Under the pieces are notes generated by a model that had not been told where the DNA came from, made no database searches, and was given only the letters and a program-made list of their open reading frames with translations. 64,000 nt of DNA from UPXZ01 sp964498765 (GTDB taxonomy: Bacteria > Bacteroidota > Bacteroidia > Bacteroidales > Paludibacteraceae). The translations under genes were made by a program, and so were the position numbers. The stretch is taken from contig CAZCIU010000006.1 of the NCBI GenBank assembly GCA_964498765.1, forward strand, positions 1-64,000, given 5' to 3'. Positions 16,179-25,400 of this stretch are shown here, piece by piece (position 1 is the stretch's first letter; the number at the start of each line of letters is the position of its first letter).

Positions 16179-16823
16179 ATGAAACTCAAAAATCAAATTT
16201 ACATCGTGCTAATTAGTGCTGTTTTAGTTTTCAGTTCTTGTGGAACTTTGCTTGGCACTTCGGGAAATACAAAATCGGATACCGATTCTAAATCTTCTAC
16301 TACTGGAAAGGTTCTTGGCAGTATCTACGATGCCGTGATGGGAAAATTACCGCTTTCGCAGAAAAATATGGTCGGAACCTGGGATTTTCAGGGAACTTCC
16401 TGTGCTTTTGAATCTGAAAATCTGCTGAAAAAAGCCGGTGGAGTAGTTGTGGCGGCTCAAGTAGAAGAAAAATTTGATGAAACCTGCCAAAAACTCGGTA
16501 TTAATGAAAAAAACACCAGTTTTGTTTTCAACGCGGATAGCACGTATTCAGCCCGTATTGGCGGCGTGAAGATTTCCGGGAAATACATACTTGACACACA
16601 AAACAAAAAAGTGAGAATGTCTTACTTGCTGGGTGTGGCGCATTTGGATGCATCGGTTGTAGTTTCCAATCGGGATATGAAATTACTTTTCGATGCTGAT
16701 TCGGTATTGAAACTGTTGAAGTTTATCAGTCAGTTCACCAATAATACATCCATCGAAGTACTTGGAAAAATGGCAGATATGTACGATGGAATGTTGCTCG
16801 GATTTGATCTGCGAAAACAATGA
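16179..16823 (+). CDS. DUF4923 family lipoprotein
   Basis: This 214-residue protein has a lipobox FSSC (Cys21) and a Ser/Thr-rich linker. It then shows the pattern of DUF4923 lipocalin-like lipoproteins of Bacteroidales: GKLPLSQKNMVGTWDFQGTSCAFESENLLKK, split here into its Trp/Cys signature and two amphipathic halves. A later segment VFNADSTYSARIGGVKISGKY looks like beta strands. Function is unknown in the family. It has its own promoter box upstream and a strong bidirectional terminator downstream, so it is probably monocistronic. Confidence 0.85.
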   Translation: MKLKNQIYIVLISAVLVFSSCGTLLGTSGNTKSDTDSKSSTTGKVLGSIYDAVMGKLPLSQKNMVGTWDFQGTSCAFESENLLKKAGGVVVAAQVEEKFDETCQKLGINEKNTSFVFNADSTYSARIGGVKISGKYILDTQNKKVRMSYLLGVAHLDASVVVSNRDMKLLFDADSVLKLLKFISQFTNNTSIEVLGKMADMYDGMLLGFDLRKQ

Positions 16824-16845
16824 TTTTGTGATATTCAGATAAATC

Positions 16846-16883
16846 AAAAAGTGAGTTTGAAATCAGCAAACTCACTTTTTTGT
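16846..16883. terminator. Bidirectional intrinsic terminator
   Basis: AAAAAGTGAGTTTG pairs with CAAACTCACTTTTTT, with an A-run on the left and a T-run on the right. It lies between the convergent DUF4923 and GH57 genes. Confidence 0.9.
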
Positions 16884-16912
16884 AATGTATTTTCAAATCG
16901 CAAAAACAAACT

Positions 16913-18196
16913 TTAGCTTGTTTTTGCTTTTCTTGCACGTACTTTTTTCAAATCTTCTTCCAGCCTCGCAATTTCTTTTTCCTGGCTGTTAATAGTTTTC
17001 AAAAGTGCATTCAGCTCTTCGTTTTCAATGCTCGTTGGATACAAAGCATCTACTCTGTCCAGGAAGTCGGCCAATACGTTCATGTAGTTGGTGAAGGCAT
17101 CGTAAGGCGATGAATAGTGCGTTCCAAAGGAATCAAAATGCGACATATAACGGAAATTATCGCTTGTTTGCAGCATTAACCAGTCGCGGTGAAGCGGTTT
17201 GTCTTTGGATAGATTTACACGCTCACTAACGGCGTAGAGCTTGTTTAGTGCTTCTTGTTGCAGGTCATTTCCATTCCAAACGCTAAGTCCTTTGTCAGCC
17301 GACCAGCTGATTGGGTGCGGTGCAGTAAGGCTGTCAACCGCATCAAATTTCTTCGCAATTTCAGATGGCAAAGCAAATGCGTGACCTTGCTCCATGGCGT
17401 GATAAGGAAGCGCTTTGAAGAATTCAAAAATTCCACTTTCTGCACGCTGATAATATCCCAAGGCTTCGTAACCCATCCAGATATTTACGATAGGTTGATT
17501 TTCAGGAATTTCACTAATCCAGCTGATGAATTTTCCGGCATCCAGCGGGAAATCAGACCAGGTATGATCCGAGAAGCGGAACGAAATATCGTCGCTCAGT
17601 TTATTATTGCGAACCAGAAGTTTTAATTTTGGAATGTACGAGTGGTTGTAAACGCAGTTTGAACTTTTCCAGCCCATTACGTCTTTCACTTCTTCTATCA
17701 GCATGGTTTTGTAGCCCAAAGAGGATACAATTTCGCCGATTTCATCCGAATAAATCAATTCGGCATTTCTGAAAGTAGTGGGTTTCTTTCCGAATAAAGC
17801 TTCAATTTTTTTGCTGTGCAATTTTACTTGTTGCTCAAATTCATTTCTGTCGTAAACAGACGCCAATGAATGCGCGTATGGCTCTGCCAAAAACTCCACG
17901 CTGCCTGTTTTTGCCAGCTCTCTGAAGCTGTCGATTACTTCCGGTGCGTACTGTTCCAACTGCTCCAAAGCTACGCCGGAGATAGAGAAAGCGCACTTGA
18001 ATTTTCCATTTGAACTGCGCACCATCTCTGCAATAGTACGAGTTGCGGGCAGGTAAGCCTGTTCAACCTTGTTGCGGATTTGCTCTTCGGTCTGAAAATC
18101 ATCATAATAATAATGATCCTGACCAATTTCAAAGAAACGATAGCGTTTCAAGCGCACCGGCTGATGAATTTCGAAGTATAAACAAATGTTCTTCAT
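16913..18196 (-). CDS. GH57 family glycoside hydrolase (alpha-amylase/alpha-glucanotransferase type)
   Basis: This 427-residue cytoplasmic enzyme (no signal peptide) belongs to GH57. The HQP motif is at residues 11-13, the catalytic nucleophile is Glu146 in FRNAELIYSDE, and the acid/base candidate is Asp210 in FSDHTWSDF. The last 40 residues are a Glu/Lys-rich coiled coil. It is the third gene of a minus-strand operon with a debranching enzyme and a GT4 synthase, so it most likely remodels glycogen-like alpha-glucan in the cytoplasm. Hydrolysis and transglycosylation cannot be distinguished from sequence. A repeat-bearing spacer of about 100 bases separates it from the GT4 gene. Confidence 0.93.
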   Translation of the reverse strand: MKNICLYFEIHQPVRLKRYRFFEIGQDHYYYDDFQTEEQIRNKVEQAYLPATRTIAEMVRSSNGKFKCAFSISGVALEQLEQYAPEVIDSFRELAKTGSVEFLAEPYAHSLASVYDRNEFEQQVKLHSKKIEALFGKKPTTFRNAELIYSDEIGEIVSSLGYKTMLIEEVKDVMGWKSSNCVYNHSYIPKLKLLVRNNKLSDDISFRFSDHTWSDFPLDAGKFISWISEIPENQPIVNIWMGYEALGYYQRAESGIFEFFKALPYHAMEQGHAFALPSEIAKKFDAVDSLTAPHPISWSADKGLSVWNGNDLQQEALNKLYAVSERVNLSKDKPLHRDWLMLQTSDNFRYMSHFDSFGTHYSSPYDAFTNYMNVLADFLDRVDALYPTSIENEELNALLKTINSQEKEIARLEEDLKKVRARKAKTS

Positions 18197-18258
18197 ATTT
18201 TTATGTCTTTAATTTTTTTAGATTTATGAAAAGATTCAAAGTTAGTCGAATTTTCAAT

Positions 18259-18286
18259 CTTCAGACTTCTAACTTCAGACTTCTAA
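18259..18286 (-). repeat. Two perfect 14-nt tandem repeats before the GH57 gene
   Basis: CTTCAGACTTCTAA (plus strand) occurs twice back to back at 18259 and 18273, followed by CTAATTT words. Read on the coding strand it gives TTAGAAGTCTGAAG and AGAAATTAG, like the spacers before the Wza/Wzc genes. Confidence 0.85.
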
Positions 18287-18295
18287 TTTCTAATT

Positions 18296-19555
18296 TTATT
18301 TTCCTCCAATTACTTTTTCGTAAATGGCTCTAACTTTAAGTCCTGCATCGTACCATTTTATATTATTTACTTCTTCCAGACCAAGCTCGCGCATACTCTT
18401 ATACTGAGCCGGATAAGTCACAATTCCGTAAATAGCATCAGCCATTGCGTCAATGTCCCAATAGTCGGTTTTGATAACGTGTGTAAGGATTTCGGCGCAA
18501 CCGGATTGGTAAGAAATAATAGATGGAGTACCTACTTGCATGGCTTCAAGTGGCGAAATACCAAATGGCTCCGAAACCGATGGCATAATGTAAACATCGC
18601 TCTGAGCCAGCATTTCATGCACATTTCGTCCGCGAAGGAAACCCGGGAAATGGAAACGATCGGCTATGCCGCGCTTGGCAGCCAGGTCAATCATGGCATT
18701 CATCATATCGCCGCTGCCCGCCATCACAAATCGTACGTTTTTCGTTTTGGCAAGTACACGTGCAGCCGCTTCTACAAAGTATTCCGGTCCTTTTTGCATG
18801 GTAATGCGTCCTAAGAATGTAACGATTTTGTCTTTGCGAGGCAATTTTACAAAGCTATCAGCATCCGGAAGCGGTTCCACGGCATTGTGAACGGTAGTCA
18901 CTTTGTGTGCCGGTTGATGGTATTTTTCAATGACCGTGCGGCGTGTCAAATTACTCACCGTAATAATGTGGTCAGCTGCATCCATTCCGCGCTTTTCAAT
19001 TCCGTAAACGGTTGGATTTACTTTTCCGCGGCTACGGTCAAAATCGGTAGCGTGAACGTGAATTACCAACGGCTTGCCACTGATTTGCTTGGCAAAAGCT
19101 CCGGCAGGATATGTCAGCCAGTCGTGTGAGTGAATGACGTCAAATTCAATTTGATGTGCTAAAACACTGCCAACAGCTTCGTAATTTGATATTTCTTCAA
19201 TTAAATTATCTGGATATTTTCCGGAAAAATCGACACAACCAAGTTCGTTGGTAAATATTCGTCTGAAATCGTATTTAATGCCATTGCGAAGCCAGAAATA
19301 TTCATCCGGATGCATAATCCAGCCGAGGCGTTTATTTACATAATCCCAGGAATTTTCTTTCCAGACTATCGGTACATTGCAAGCACCAATAATTTTCAAG
19401 AAACTCTGGTCTTCATCGCCGTGAGGTTTCGGGATGACAAAGGTCAATTCCATATCCTCTTGTTGGGACATACCTCGTGTAAGTCCGTAACTCGCTGTTC
19501 CTAATCCTCCTAAAATGTGGGGAGGAAATTCCCATCCAAACATTAACGCTTTCAT
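18296..19555 (-). CDS. GT4-type glycogen/starch synthase-like glycosyltransferase
   Basis: This 419-residue GT-B glycosyltransferase starts MKALMFGWEFPPHILGGLGT, with the Gly-rich acceptor loop seen in glycogen synthases. The C-terminal donor-site signature is PSVSEPFGISPLEAMQVG (EX7E, about residues 316-333). It overlaps the upstream debranching-enzyme gene by four bases (ATGA) and precedes GH57. This three-gene set is a recognised Bacteroidetes glycogen locus, so ADP- or UDP-glucose-dependent alpha-1,4-glucan elongation is the likely role. The donor nucleotide cannot be told from sequence. Confidence 0.9.
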   Translation of the reverse strand: MKALMFGWEFPPHILGGLGTASYGLTRGMSQQEDMELTFVIPKPHGDEDQSFLKIIGACNVPIVWKENSWDYVNKRLGWIMHPDEYFWLRNGIKYDFRRIFTNELGCVDFSGKYPDNLIEEISNYEAVGSVLAHQIEFDVIHSHDWLTYPAGAFAKQISGKPLVIHVHATDFDRSRGKVNPTVYGIEKRGMDAADHIITVSNLTRRTVIEKYHQPAHKVTTVHNAVEPLPDADSFVKLPRKDKIVTFLGRITMQKGPEYFVEAAARVLAKTKNVRFVMAGSGDMMNAMIDLAAKRGIADRFHFPGFLRGRNVHEMLAQSDVYIMPSVSEPFGISPLEAMQVGTPSIISYQSGCAEILTHVIKTDYWDIDAMADAIYGIVTYPAQYKSMRELGLEEVNNIKWYDAGLKVRAIYEKVIGGK

Positions 19556-21501
19556 AGAGCCACCTCGCTTTCTTCTTTTTTCAACAAATCTAAAACTCGT
19601 AAAATTTCTGCTACGCTCATGGCAAATGACATTCCTCCATGCCCTTTGAAAGGTGGATTTCCGTCGAATATTTCAGAAATTGTTCCTACGCAAAGCTCAG
19701 TCATTTCGGCTTCTAAGCCCATCATCAGGCGTTCGATAAATGACTTGCCGCTTTGTTTGTATATTTTTTTATAAGCATCTGCAAAATATCCTACTGTCCA
19801 CGGCCAAACCGGTCCGTTGTGGTAGTTCCAGTTACGCTCCTGCATTCCGCCGATGTATTCCGGACGGTATGAACCGCTTTTCGGACTGAGCGTACGCAAG
19901 CCTTTTGGAGTAAGAAGTTCTTTGGTTGTGATGTCCAGCACCGATTTTTGTTGTGCTTTGTCCAGCGGAGAGAATGGCAATCCAACGGCAATAATCATAT
20001 TGGAACGAACTTCCACGTCGTTGTAGCCATTTACCACATAATCATAAAGATACGTGCCGTTCCAGAATACTTGAATGAAAGATGCGCGTGCAATTTCGGC
20101 CTGATAATCCAGCAAATCGGCTGATTGTTCGTTGCCGGAAATTCTTTCCAGTTGCGAAACAAATTTCAGCGCATTGTACCAAAGTGCATTAATTTCCACC
20201 ACATAGCCTGTTCTCGGAGTAATCGGACGATTATGCTCAACTGCATTCATCCAGGTGGCCGGTTTTTCGGTTCCGTCCACGTAGAGCAGGTTGTTGTTGT
20301 GCATAAACAGGTTCGGATGATTTTGCTTTTTGATAAAATTAATTATTCGGATAGCTAAATCGCCGAAACGTTCTGCTGTAGTTTCCAGTGTTTTATGTTC
20401 TGAGAATTGCTGCAGCGCTCGCAAAAACCAAAGCAGCACATCCGGATCTTCCAGTCCTTCCAGCTTAAATCCATCGCGTTCACCGGCCAGGAAGCGTTCA
20501 ATTTCTTCGATGGCGGTTTCGCTTAGCGTGTCGAAATAATCTTCTCGGTCAATCACCAATGTGGCAGGAACGAGCGAAATAAACTCATCGCGTGCACGGC
20601 AACCAAACCACGGATAACCGGCTAACAGATAAGTTTTGCTGCCTTCGCGTTTGTAGAATTGCTGAGCAGAATTTTTCAGCGTGGTAAACATATCCAAGCG
20701 CTTGTTGCGTTTGGCGAATTCTTTTTCCCACAAGCCTTCCAGGGCTCTGGGTGAAACTTCTGAAATCCCGGCGGAGAAAATAATGGATTCTCCTTTTTTT
20801 ATCGGCATTTCAAAATAGCCCGGAACCATCAGGTCTTCTTTGTAACCGTATCCGCGCTCTTGTTCCTTAAAATATTCGATGTCTTTGTACCAATCCGGTT
20901 GATGGAAGTAGGTGTTTTTCTTTGAAAACTGCATGGACAATTCCGGATATCCTTCGTAAAGTTTCATGCTAATTCCATTCTTTTTCTCTACGTATGACGT
21001 ATTGGCTACGCTGTTTTGGTGCGTCAATTCGTTCACGCTGCGGAATGCCAGGTAAGGCTTGAAGCGCATGGTAGTAGGAGAGTGCGCCTCCAGAAGCGTG
21101 TATTTGATTAGAATACGCGGTTCGAATGAAACAAGCAGTTTTTCTTTGGAAAGGATTACTCCGCCTACACGGTAGATACTTCGGGAAATGGTTTCACAGT
21201 CAAATTGACGAACGTACTTATGTCCGTTTGGATTGTAATTATTGCCCGAGTATTTGTGAAGGCCCAGGTTAAATTCAGCACCGTGCTGAATTACCGTTTC
21301 ATCAAGCGAGGAGAGGAGTACGTGATTGAAGTTGTCAATCTCCGGTAGCGGCATTACCAGCTGTCCATGATATTTTCTGGTATTGCATTCAACCAAAGTC
21401 GTACTGTTGTAAGTCCCGGCTCGATTCGTTCTGATAATTTCCTTTGTGAGTGATTTCTCCAGGTTCATCAGAAGTGTTTTGTCAAATTTTAAATAACTCA
21501 T
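19552..21501 (-). CDS. Glycogen debranching enzyme (amylo-alpha-1,6-glucosidase)
   Basis: This 649-residue protein has an N-terminal GDE_N-type beta-sandwich (about 1-260, containing TYNSTTLVECNTRKYHGQLV). A C-terminal (alpha/alpha)6 GDE_C domain of the amylo-1,6-glucosidase type follows, with LLAGYPWFGCRARDEFISL, TPRTGYVVEINALWYNALK and HNGPVWPWTVGYFADAY as landmarks. It should hydrolyse alpha-1,6 branches of glycogen in the cytoplasm. It is the first gene of the glycogen operon and overlaps the GT4 synthase by four bases. A promoter box (21535-21542) lies 34 bases upstream of the start codon. Confidence 0.94.
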   Translation of the reverse strand: MSYLKFDKTLLMNLEKSLTKEIIRTNRAGTYNSTTLVECNTRKYHGQLVMPLPEIDNFNHVLLSSLDETVIQHGAEFNLGLHKYSGNNYNPNGHKYVRQFDCETISRSIYRVGGVILSKEKLLVSFEPRILIKYTLLEAHSPTTMRFKPYLAFRSVNELTHQNSVANTSYVEKKNGISMKLYEGYPELSMQFSKKNTYFHQPDWYKDIEYFKEQERGYGYKEDLMVPGYFEMPIKKGESIIFSAGISEVSPRALEGLWEKEFAKRNKRLDMFTTLKNSAQQFYKREGSKTYLLAGYPWFGCRARDEFISLVPATLVIDREDYFDTLSETAIEEIERFLAGERDGFKLEGLEDPDVLLWFLRALQQFSEHKTLETTAERFGDLAIRIINFIKKQNHPNLFMHNNNLLYVDGTEKPATWMNAVEHNRPITPRTGYVVEINALWYNALKFVSQLERISGNEQSADLLDYQAEIARASFIQVFWNGTYLYDYVVNGYNDVEVRSNMIIAVGLPFSPLDKAQQKSVLDITTKELLTPKGLRTLSPKSGSYRPEYIGGMQERNWNYHNGPVWPWTVGYFADAYKKIYKQSGKSFIERLMMGLEAEMTELCVGTISEIFDGNPPFKGHGGMSFAMSVAEILRVLDLLKKEESEVAL

Positions 21502-21534
21502 ATTTACAAAATGTTGAATATATTAAGGCTCTCA

Positions 21535-21542
21535 CAAAAATA
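21535..21542 (-). promoter_or_regulatory. -7 box (TATTTTTG) for glycogen operon
   Basis: Minus-strand TATTTTTG, matching TAnnTTTG, 34 bases before the debranching-enzyme start codon. Confidence 0.5.
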
Positions 21543-21795
21543 GGAATAAATACTTTAATAAAAAAACCAAAAAGATAGGTTTCCTGAAATAAATTTTTAA
21601 TTTTGTTATGATTTTATTAAATTTTTTACTTTTATCAATTGTTATGCAGTAAGTTGTATGAAAATTGAATATTTTGTCAATTTATACACTTGATTTTACA
21701 CAAAATGGAATGTGAAATATTTGCTAAATCTCAGTTAAAGAATTAATCTGAAGCAGTTCTATTTAATATTATACAGATTATTCCTCATTTATCCT

Positions 21796-21803
21796 TACTT
21801 TTG
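21796..21803 (+). promoter_or_regulatory. -7 box (TACTTTTG) for rhomboid gene
   Basis: TAnnTTTG match 15 bases before ATG 21819, implying a very short leader. Confidence 0.45.
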
Positions 21804-21818
21804 TGAAAATTAAAACCG

Positions 21819-22505
21819 ATGGAAGTAGAAATTCACGATAAAAAAAGATTGTATTACGCCGTATTTTTTCCGGCTATCATCTGCTTTTTTATGGTATTTG
21901 TGTTTGCTTTTGAGCGATTGATGGGACTTAACTTCAACGAGGCAGGCGTTTTTCCGCGTGAGCCGATTACGCTGATTAATATTTTCTCAATGCCGTTTAT
22001 CCATTCCGATATTTCGCATCTGCTGAATAACATTATCTCATTCTTTATCCTTAGCACTACGCTGTTTTATTTTTACAGCGAAATTGCCGGGCGGACAATC
22101 ATTCTTTCTACGATTTTTAGTGGTTTACTGCTGTGGGTAATCGGGCGCGAAGCCTGGCATGTGGGATTGAGCGGAATTGTGTATGCTTTGTCGTTTTTCT
22201 TGTGCTTTAGCGGCATAATTCGTCGGCATATTCCGCTTATCGCCTTAGCGTTGATTGTGGTTTTTCTTTATGGAAATAATGTCTGGCATCTTTTCCCCTG
22301 GCAAAAATTCGATCCGGTTTCTTGGGAAGGGCATCTTTCTGGTGCAATTGTAGGTACGGTGCTTGCTTTTGTGTTTATGAAAAAAGGGCCGCAAAAACCT
22401 GTGAAAGTCTGGGATGAAGATGAAAATGATGACGACGAAGATGCTTACTGGAAACTCGAAGAACCAAAAGAACCCGCCGAACAAAAACCGTTGAACGAGG
22501 AATAA
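21819..22505 (+). CDS. Rhomboid family intramembrane serine protease
   Basis: This 228-residue protein has six predicted membrane helices. The catalytic dyad is visible: Ser118 in HVGLSGIVYA (the GxSG motif) and His172 in WEGHLSGAIVG. The family HxxxN element is FIHSDISHLLNN around residues 61-71. The last 30 residues form a very acidic cytoplasmic tail (Asp/Glu-rich). It should cleave membrane-spanning substrates inside the bilayer; no substrate is suggested by the neighbours. It is convergent with clpB, with a shared terminator between. Confidence 0.93.
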   Translation: MEVEIHDKKRLYYAVFFPAIICFFMVFVFAFERLMGLNFNEAGVFPREPITLINIFSMPFIHSDISHLLNNIISFFILSTTLFYFYSEIAGRTIILSTIFSGLLLWVIGREAWHVGLSGIVYALSFFLCFSGIIRRHIPLIALALIVVFLYGNNVWHLFPWQKFDPVSWEGHLSGAIVGTVLAFVFMKKGPQKPVKVWDEDENDDDEDAYWKLEEPKEPAEQKPLNEE

Positions 22506-22507
22506 AA

Positions 22508-22538
22508 AAAGCTGTTTCAAAATTTTTGAAACAGCTTT
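22508..22538. terminator. Bidirectional terminator between rhomboid gene and clpB
   Basis: AAAGCTGTTTCA pairs exactly with TGAAACAGCTTT around a seven-base loop, with A-rich flanks. Confidence 0.8.
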
Positions 22539-22563
22539 GATTTGTATCTAACATTTACCCAAT

Positions 22564-25152
22564 TCAATTCCTAAACACCAATTTATCATCCTTGTAATCA
22601 ACGATTATCGCTTTGCTATTGTCGATATTTCCACTGATAAGTTCCTTGGACAAATCATTCAGGATAAATCGTTGGATAGCACGTTTCACCGGACGAGCAC
22701 CGAATTGTGGATCGTAACCTTCGTGAGCAATAAACTGCAGTGCTTCCTGGCTGACTTCCAGTTTTACGCCGTTTTCAGCCAACATTTTAATGATGTGATT
22801 GAGCTGAATTTGCACAATCTCAGCAATCTGACTTTCATTCAGCGGAGTAAACATAATAATTTCGTCTATTCGGTTCAAAAACTCTGGACGAACTACTTTT
22901 TTCAGCATATTCATCACTTCGTTTTTGGTTTTTTCCACTACTTCATCGTGATTGAGCGGTGTTATTTGCTCAAAATTTTCACGAATAAGCTGTGAACCAA
23001 TATTGGAAGTCATTATAATTATGGTGTTTTTGAAATTCACCACACGACCTTTGTTGTCGGTCAGTCGTCCGTCGTCAAGCACCTGAAGCAGCACGTTGAA
23101 AACATCCGGGTGTGCTTTTTCTATCTCGTCAAAAAGCACCACAGAATACGGTTTCCGACGAATGGCTTCGGTGAGTTGCCCGCCTTCATCGTAGCCCACG
23201 TATCCCGGAGGCGAACCAATCAGTCGTGTTACGGAGAATTTTTCCTGATATTCGCTCATATCAATTCTCGTCATCATATTTTCATCGTCAAAGAGATAGT
23301 CTGCCAAGGCCTTTGCCAGTTCGGTTTTACCCACGCCTGTTGTTCCGAGGAAAATAAACGAACCAATCGGTCGTTTCGGGTCATTCAGTCCGGCACGGCT
23401 GCGTCTTACAGCATCCGAAACCGCGGCAATCGCTTCTTCCTGACCTACCACGCGTTTGTGAAGTTCTTCTTCCAAATTCAACAATTTCGCCTTTTCGCTT
23501 TGCAGCATTTTGCTAACCGGAATACCTGTCCAGCGACTTACCACGTCGGCAATGTCTTCGCTGTCCACTTCCTGCTTAATCATAGCGCTGTTGCCTTGCA
23601 GCTCGGTCAATTCACTTTGGAAAGCGGCAATTTGCTCTTCGGCTGATTTTATTTTACCGTAACGAATTTCAGCTACTTTTCCATAATCGCCTTCCCGTTC
23701 GGCTTTGTCGGCTTCGTATTTCAGATTTTCAATCTCAATTTTCGATTGCTGGATTTTTTCCACCAAGGCTTTTTCTGAAGACCATTTTGCCCGAAGTTCA
23801 GAACTTTCTTCTTTCAAATTAGCAATTTCTTCGTTCAGGTTTTCCAGTTTTCGTGTGTCATTTTCACGTTTGATGGCTTCACGCTCAATTTCCAATTGCT
23901 TGATATTTCGCTCAATTTTATCCAAGTCTTCCGGCACGCTGTCCACTTCCATTCGGAGTTTGGAGGCCGCTTCGTCCATCAAGTCAATGGCTTTGTCCGG
24001 CAAAAATCGGTCGGTGATGTAGCGGTTCGAAAGCTCAACGGCTTCAATGATTGCATCGTCTTTGATACGCACTTTGTGGTGATTTTCATACCTTTCTTTC
24101 AGTCCACGGAGAATGGAAATAGTGGATTGAATGTCCGGCTCATTGACCATCACTATCTGGAAACGGCGTTCAAGCGCCTTGTCTTTCTCAAAATACTTTT
24201 GGTATTCATCCAGCGTGGTAGCACCGATGGCACGTAATTCACCTCGTGCCAAAGCCGGTTTCAAAATATTAGCGGCATCCATTGCGCCATCGCCTTTCCC
24301 GGCACCTACGAGGGTGTGAATTTCATCGATGAAAAGAATGATTTCGCCATCCGATTGGATAACTTCGTTTACCACCGATTTAAGTCGCTCTTCAAATTCC
24401 CCTTTGTACTTTGCTCCGGCAACCAAAGCACCCATATCCAAGGAGAAAACTTGTTTGGATTTCAAATTTTCCGGTACGTCGCCACGAATAATCCGATGCG
24501 CCAAACCTTCGGCAATGGCAGTTTTTCCCACGCCGGGTTCGCCGATAAGAATTGGATTGTTCTTGGTTCTTCGGCTTAAAATCTGCAGCACCCGACGAAT
24601 TTCTTCATCACGCCCAATCACGGGATCCAATTTGCCCAATCGAGCTTGCTCGTTGAGGTTGATGGCATATTTGTTCAGCGAATTGTAGGTTTCTTCTGCA
24701 GAGGACGAATTGGCTTTCGTGCCTTTTCGCAGTTCGTCAATCGCTGCTTGCAAGGTTTTTTCGCTTGCTCCGGCATCTTTCAGCACTTGCGATGCTTGCG
24801 AATTGACGCTCAGCAATGCCAATAAAATATATTCAAGCGTCACGAATTGGTCGCCTGCTTTGGTAGAAAGTTCGCTTGCTTTCTGGAAAACTTCGTTGCT
24901 TTCGCGGCTAAGGTATGGCTCGCCACCGGTAACTCGAGGGTAGCTTTCGATTATTTTATCAAGAGCCATCATTACATTGGAGCTGTAAACTCCTATCTTT
25001 CCGAATAAAAACTGCGTTACATCTTCGCCTTTCATCATTACGGCCTTCAAGATGTGAGGAGTTTCTATCACTTGCTGTCCTTTGGATTGAGCCAAATTGA
25101 TGGCTTGTTGGACGGCTTCTTGCGATTTTGTTGTAAAATTATTAAAGTTCAT
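22564..25152 (-). CDS. clpB: ATP-dependent disaggregase chaperone ClpB
   Basis: This 862-residue AAA+ protein has the full ClpB architecture. There is an N-terminal Clp_N repeat domain (1-145), a first AAA+ module with Walker A GEPGVGKT (204-211), and a coiled-coil middle domain (about 400-530, rich in EIANLKEESSELR-type heptads). The second AAA+ module has Walker A GTTGVGKT around residue 602 and is followed by the small D2 domain. It rescues aggregated proteins together with DnaK/DnaJ in the cytoplasm. The length matches the family. Upstream there is no good TAnnTTTG box; instead two GACAAAATG words (25226 and 25267) may mark stress regulation. Confidence 0.98.
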   Translation of the reverse strand: MNFNNFTTKSQEAVQQAINLAQSKGQQVIETPHILKAVMMKGEDVTQFLFGKIGVYSSNVMMALDKIIESYPRVTGGEPYLSRESNEVFQKASELSTKAGDQFVTLEYILLALLSVNSQASQVLKDAGASEKTLQAAIDELRKGTKANSSSAEETYNSLNKYAINLNEQARLGKLDPVIGRDEEIRRVLQILSRRTKNNPILIGEPGVGKTAIAEGLAHRIIRGDVPENLKSKQVFSLDMGALVAGAKYKGEFEERLKSVVNEVIQSDGEIILFIDEIHTLVGAGKGDGAMDAANILKPALARGELRAIGATTLDEYQKYFEKDKALERRFQIVMVNEPDIQSTISILRGLKERYENHHKVRIKDDAIIEAVELSNRYITDRFLPDKAIDLMDEAASKLRMEVDSVPEDLDKIERNIKQLEIEREAIKRENDTRKLENLNEEIANLKEESSELRAKWSSEKALVEKIQQSKIEIENLKYEADKAEREGDYGKVAEIRYGKIKSAEEQIAAFQSELTELQGNSAMIKQEVDSEDIADVVSRWTGIPVSKMLQSEKAKLLNLEEELHKRVVGQEEAIAAVSDAVRRSRAGLNDPKRPIGSFIFLGTTGVGKTELAKALADYLFDDENMMTRIDMSEYQEKFSVTRLIGSPPGYVGYDEGGQLTEAIRRKPYSVVLFDEIEKAHPDVFNVLLQVLDDGRLTDNKGRVVNFKNTIIIMTSNIGSQLIRENFEQITPLNHDEVVEKTKNEVMNMLKKVVRPEFLNRIDEIIMFTPLNESQIAEIVQIQLNHIIKMLAENGVKLEVSQEALQFIAHEGYDPQFGARPVKRAIQRFILNDLSKELISGNIDNSKAIIVDYKDDKLVFRN

Positions 25153-25225
25153 ATTTTTGTGTTTTTATATTCAATTTTTTATTGTTGTTCTGAATAACGC
25201 AAATCACTTACCATTCTGAAAATCA

Positions 25226-25277
25226 GACAAAATGGCGCGAAAATTCCTGCTATTTTTACTGAAACCGACAAAATGTC
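25226..25277 (-). promoter_or_regulatory. Paired GACAAAATGnC motifs upstream of clpB
   Basis: GACAAAATGGC (25226-25236) and GACAAAATGTC (25267-25277) are repeated 41 bases apart, 74-125 bases before the clpB start. The second is a palindrome (GACA-aaa-TGTC). The same core occurs before the glm operon (58102-58112). A heat-shock or stress operator is an inference. Confidence 0.4.
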
Positions 25278-25346
25278 ACTGGAGTTTTATTCGCTTATTT
25301 AATGTTTTTTAGATTAGTTTGATGAATGCTGCTGATAGATAAGGAC

Positions 25347-25374
25347 TTTGAATAAAAAAAAATAACTATTTTTG
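25347..25374 (+). promoter_or_regulatory. Promoter of rex (TTTG ... TATTTTTG)
   Basis: -7 box TATTTTTG at 25367-25374 with a TTTG at 25347-25350. The 16-base spacing is shorter than the usual 19-20, so the -33 element is uncertain. Confidence 0.5.
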
Positions 25375-25400
25375 TAAATTAATACGTAATACAATAAATA

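Larger units (their letters stand above)
21502..21818. other. Divergent promoter region between glycogen operon and rhomboid gene
   Basis: This 317-base AT-rich interval holds a minus-strand -7 box near the debranching gene and a plus-strand -7 box close to the rhomboid gene. Near 21673-21681 there is an ATTTTGTCAATTT word that also occurs upstream of the glm operon. No ORF or strong hairpin was seen. Confidence 0.5.

Noticed and set aside
23110..23646. 178-codon plus-strand ORF opposite clpB
   Set aside because: It lies entirely antisense to the well-supported clpB reading frame and its composition (Phe/His-rich) is the usual antisense shadow.
25153..25400. Rex operator (TTGTGAA-type inverted repeat) near rex
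   Set aside because: No inverted repeat of the required form was found in the spacer.
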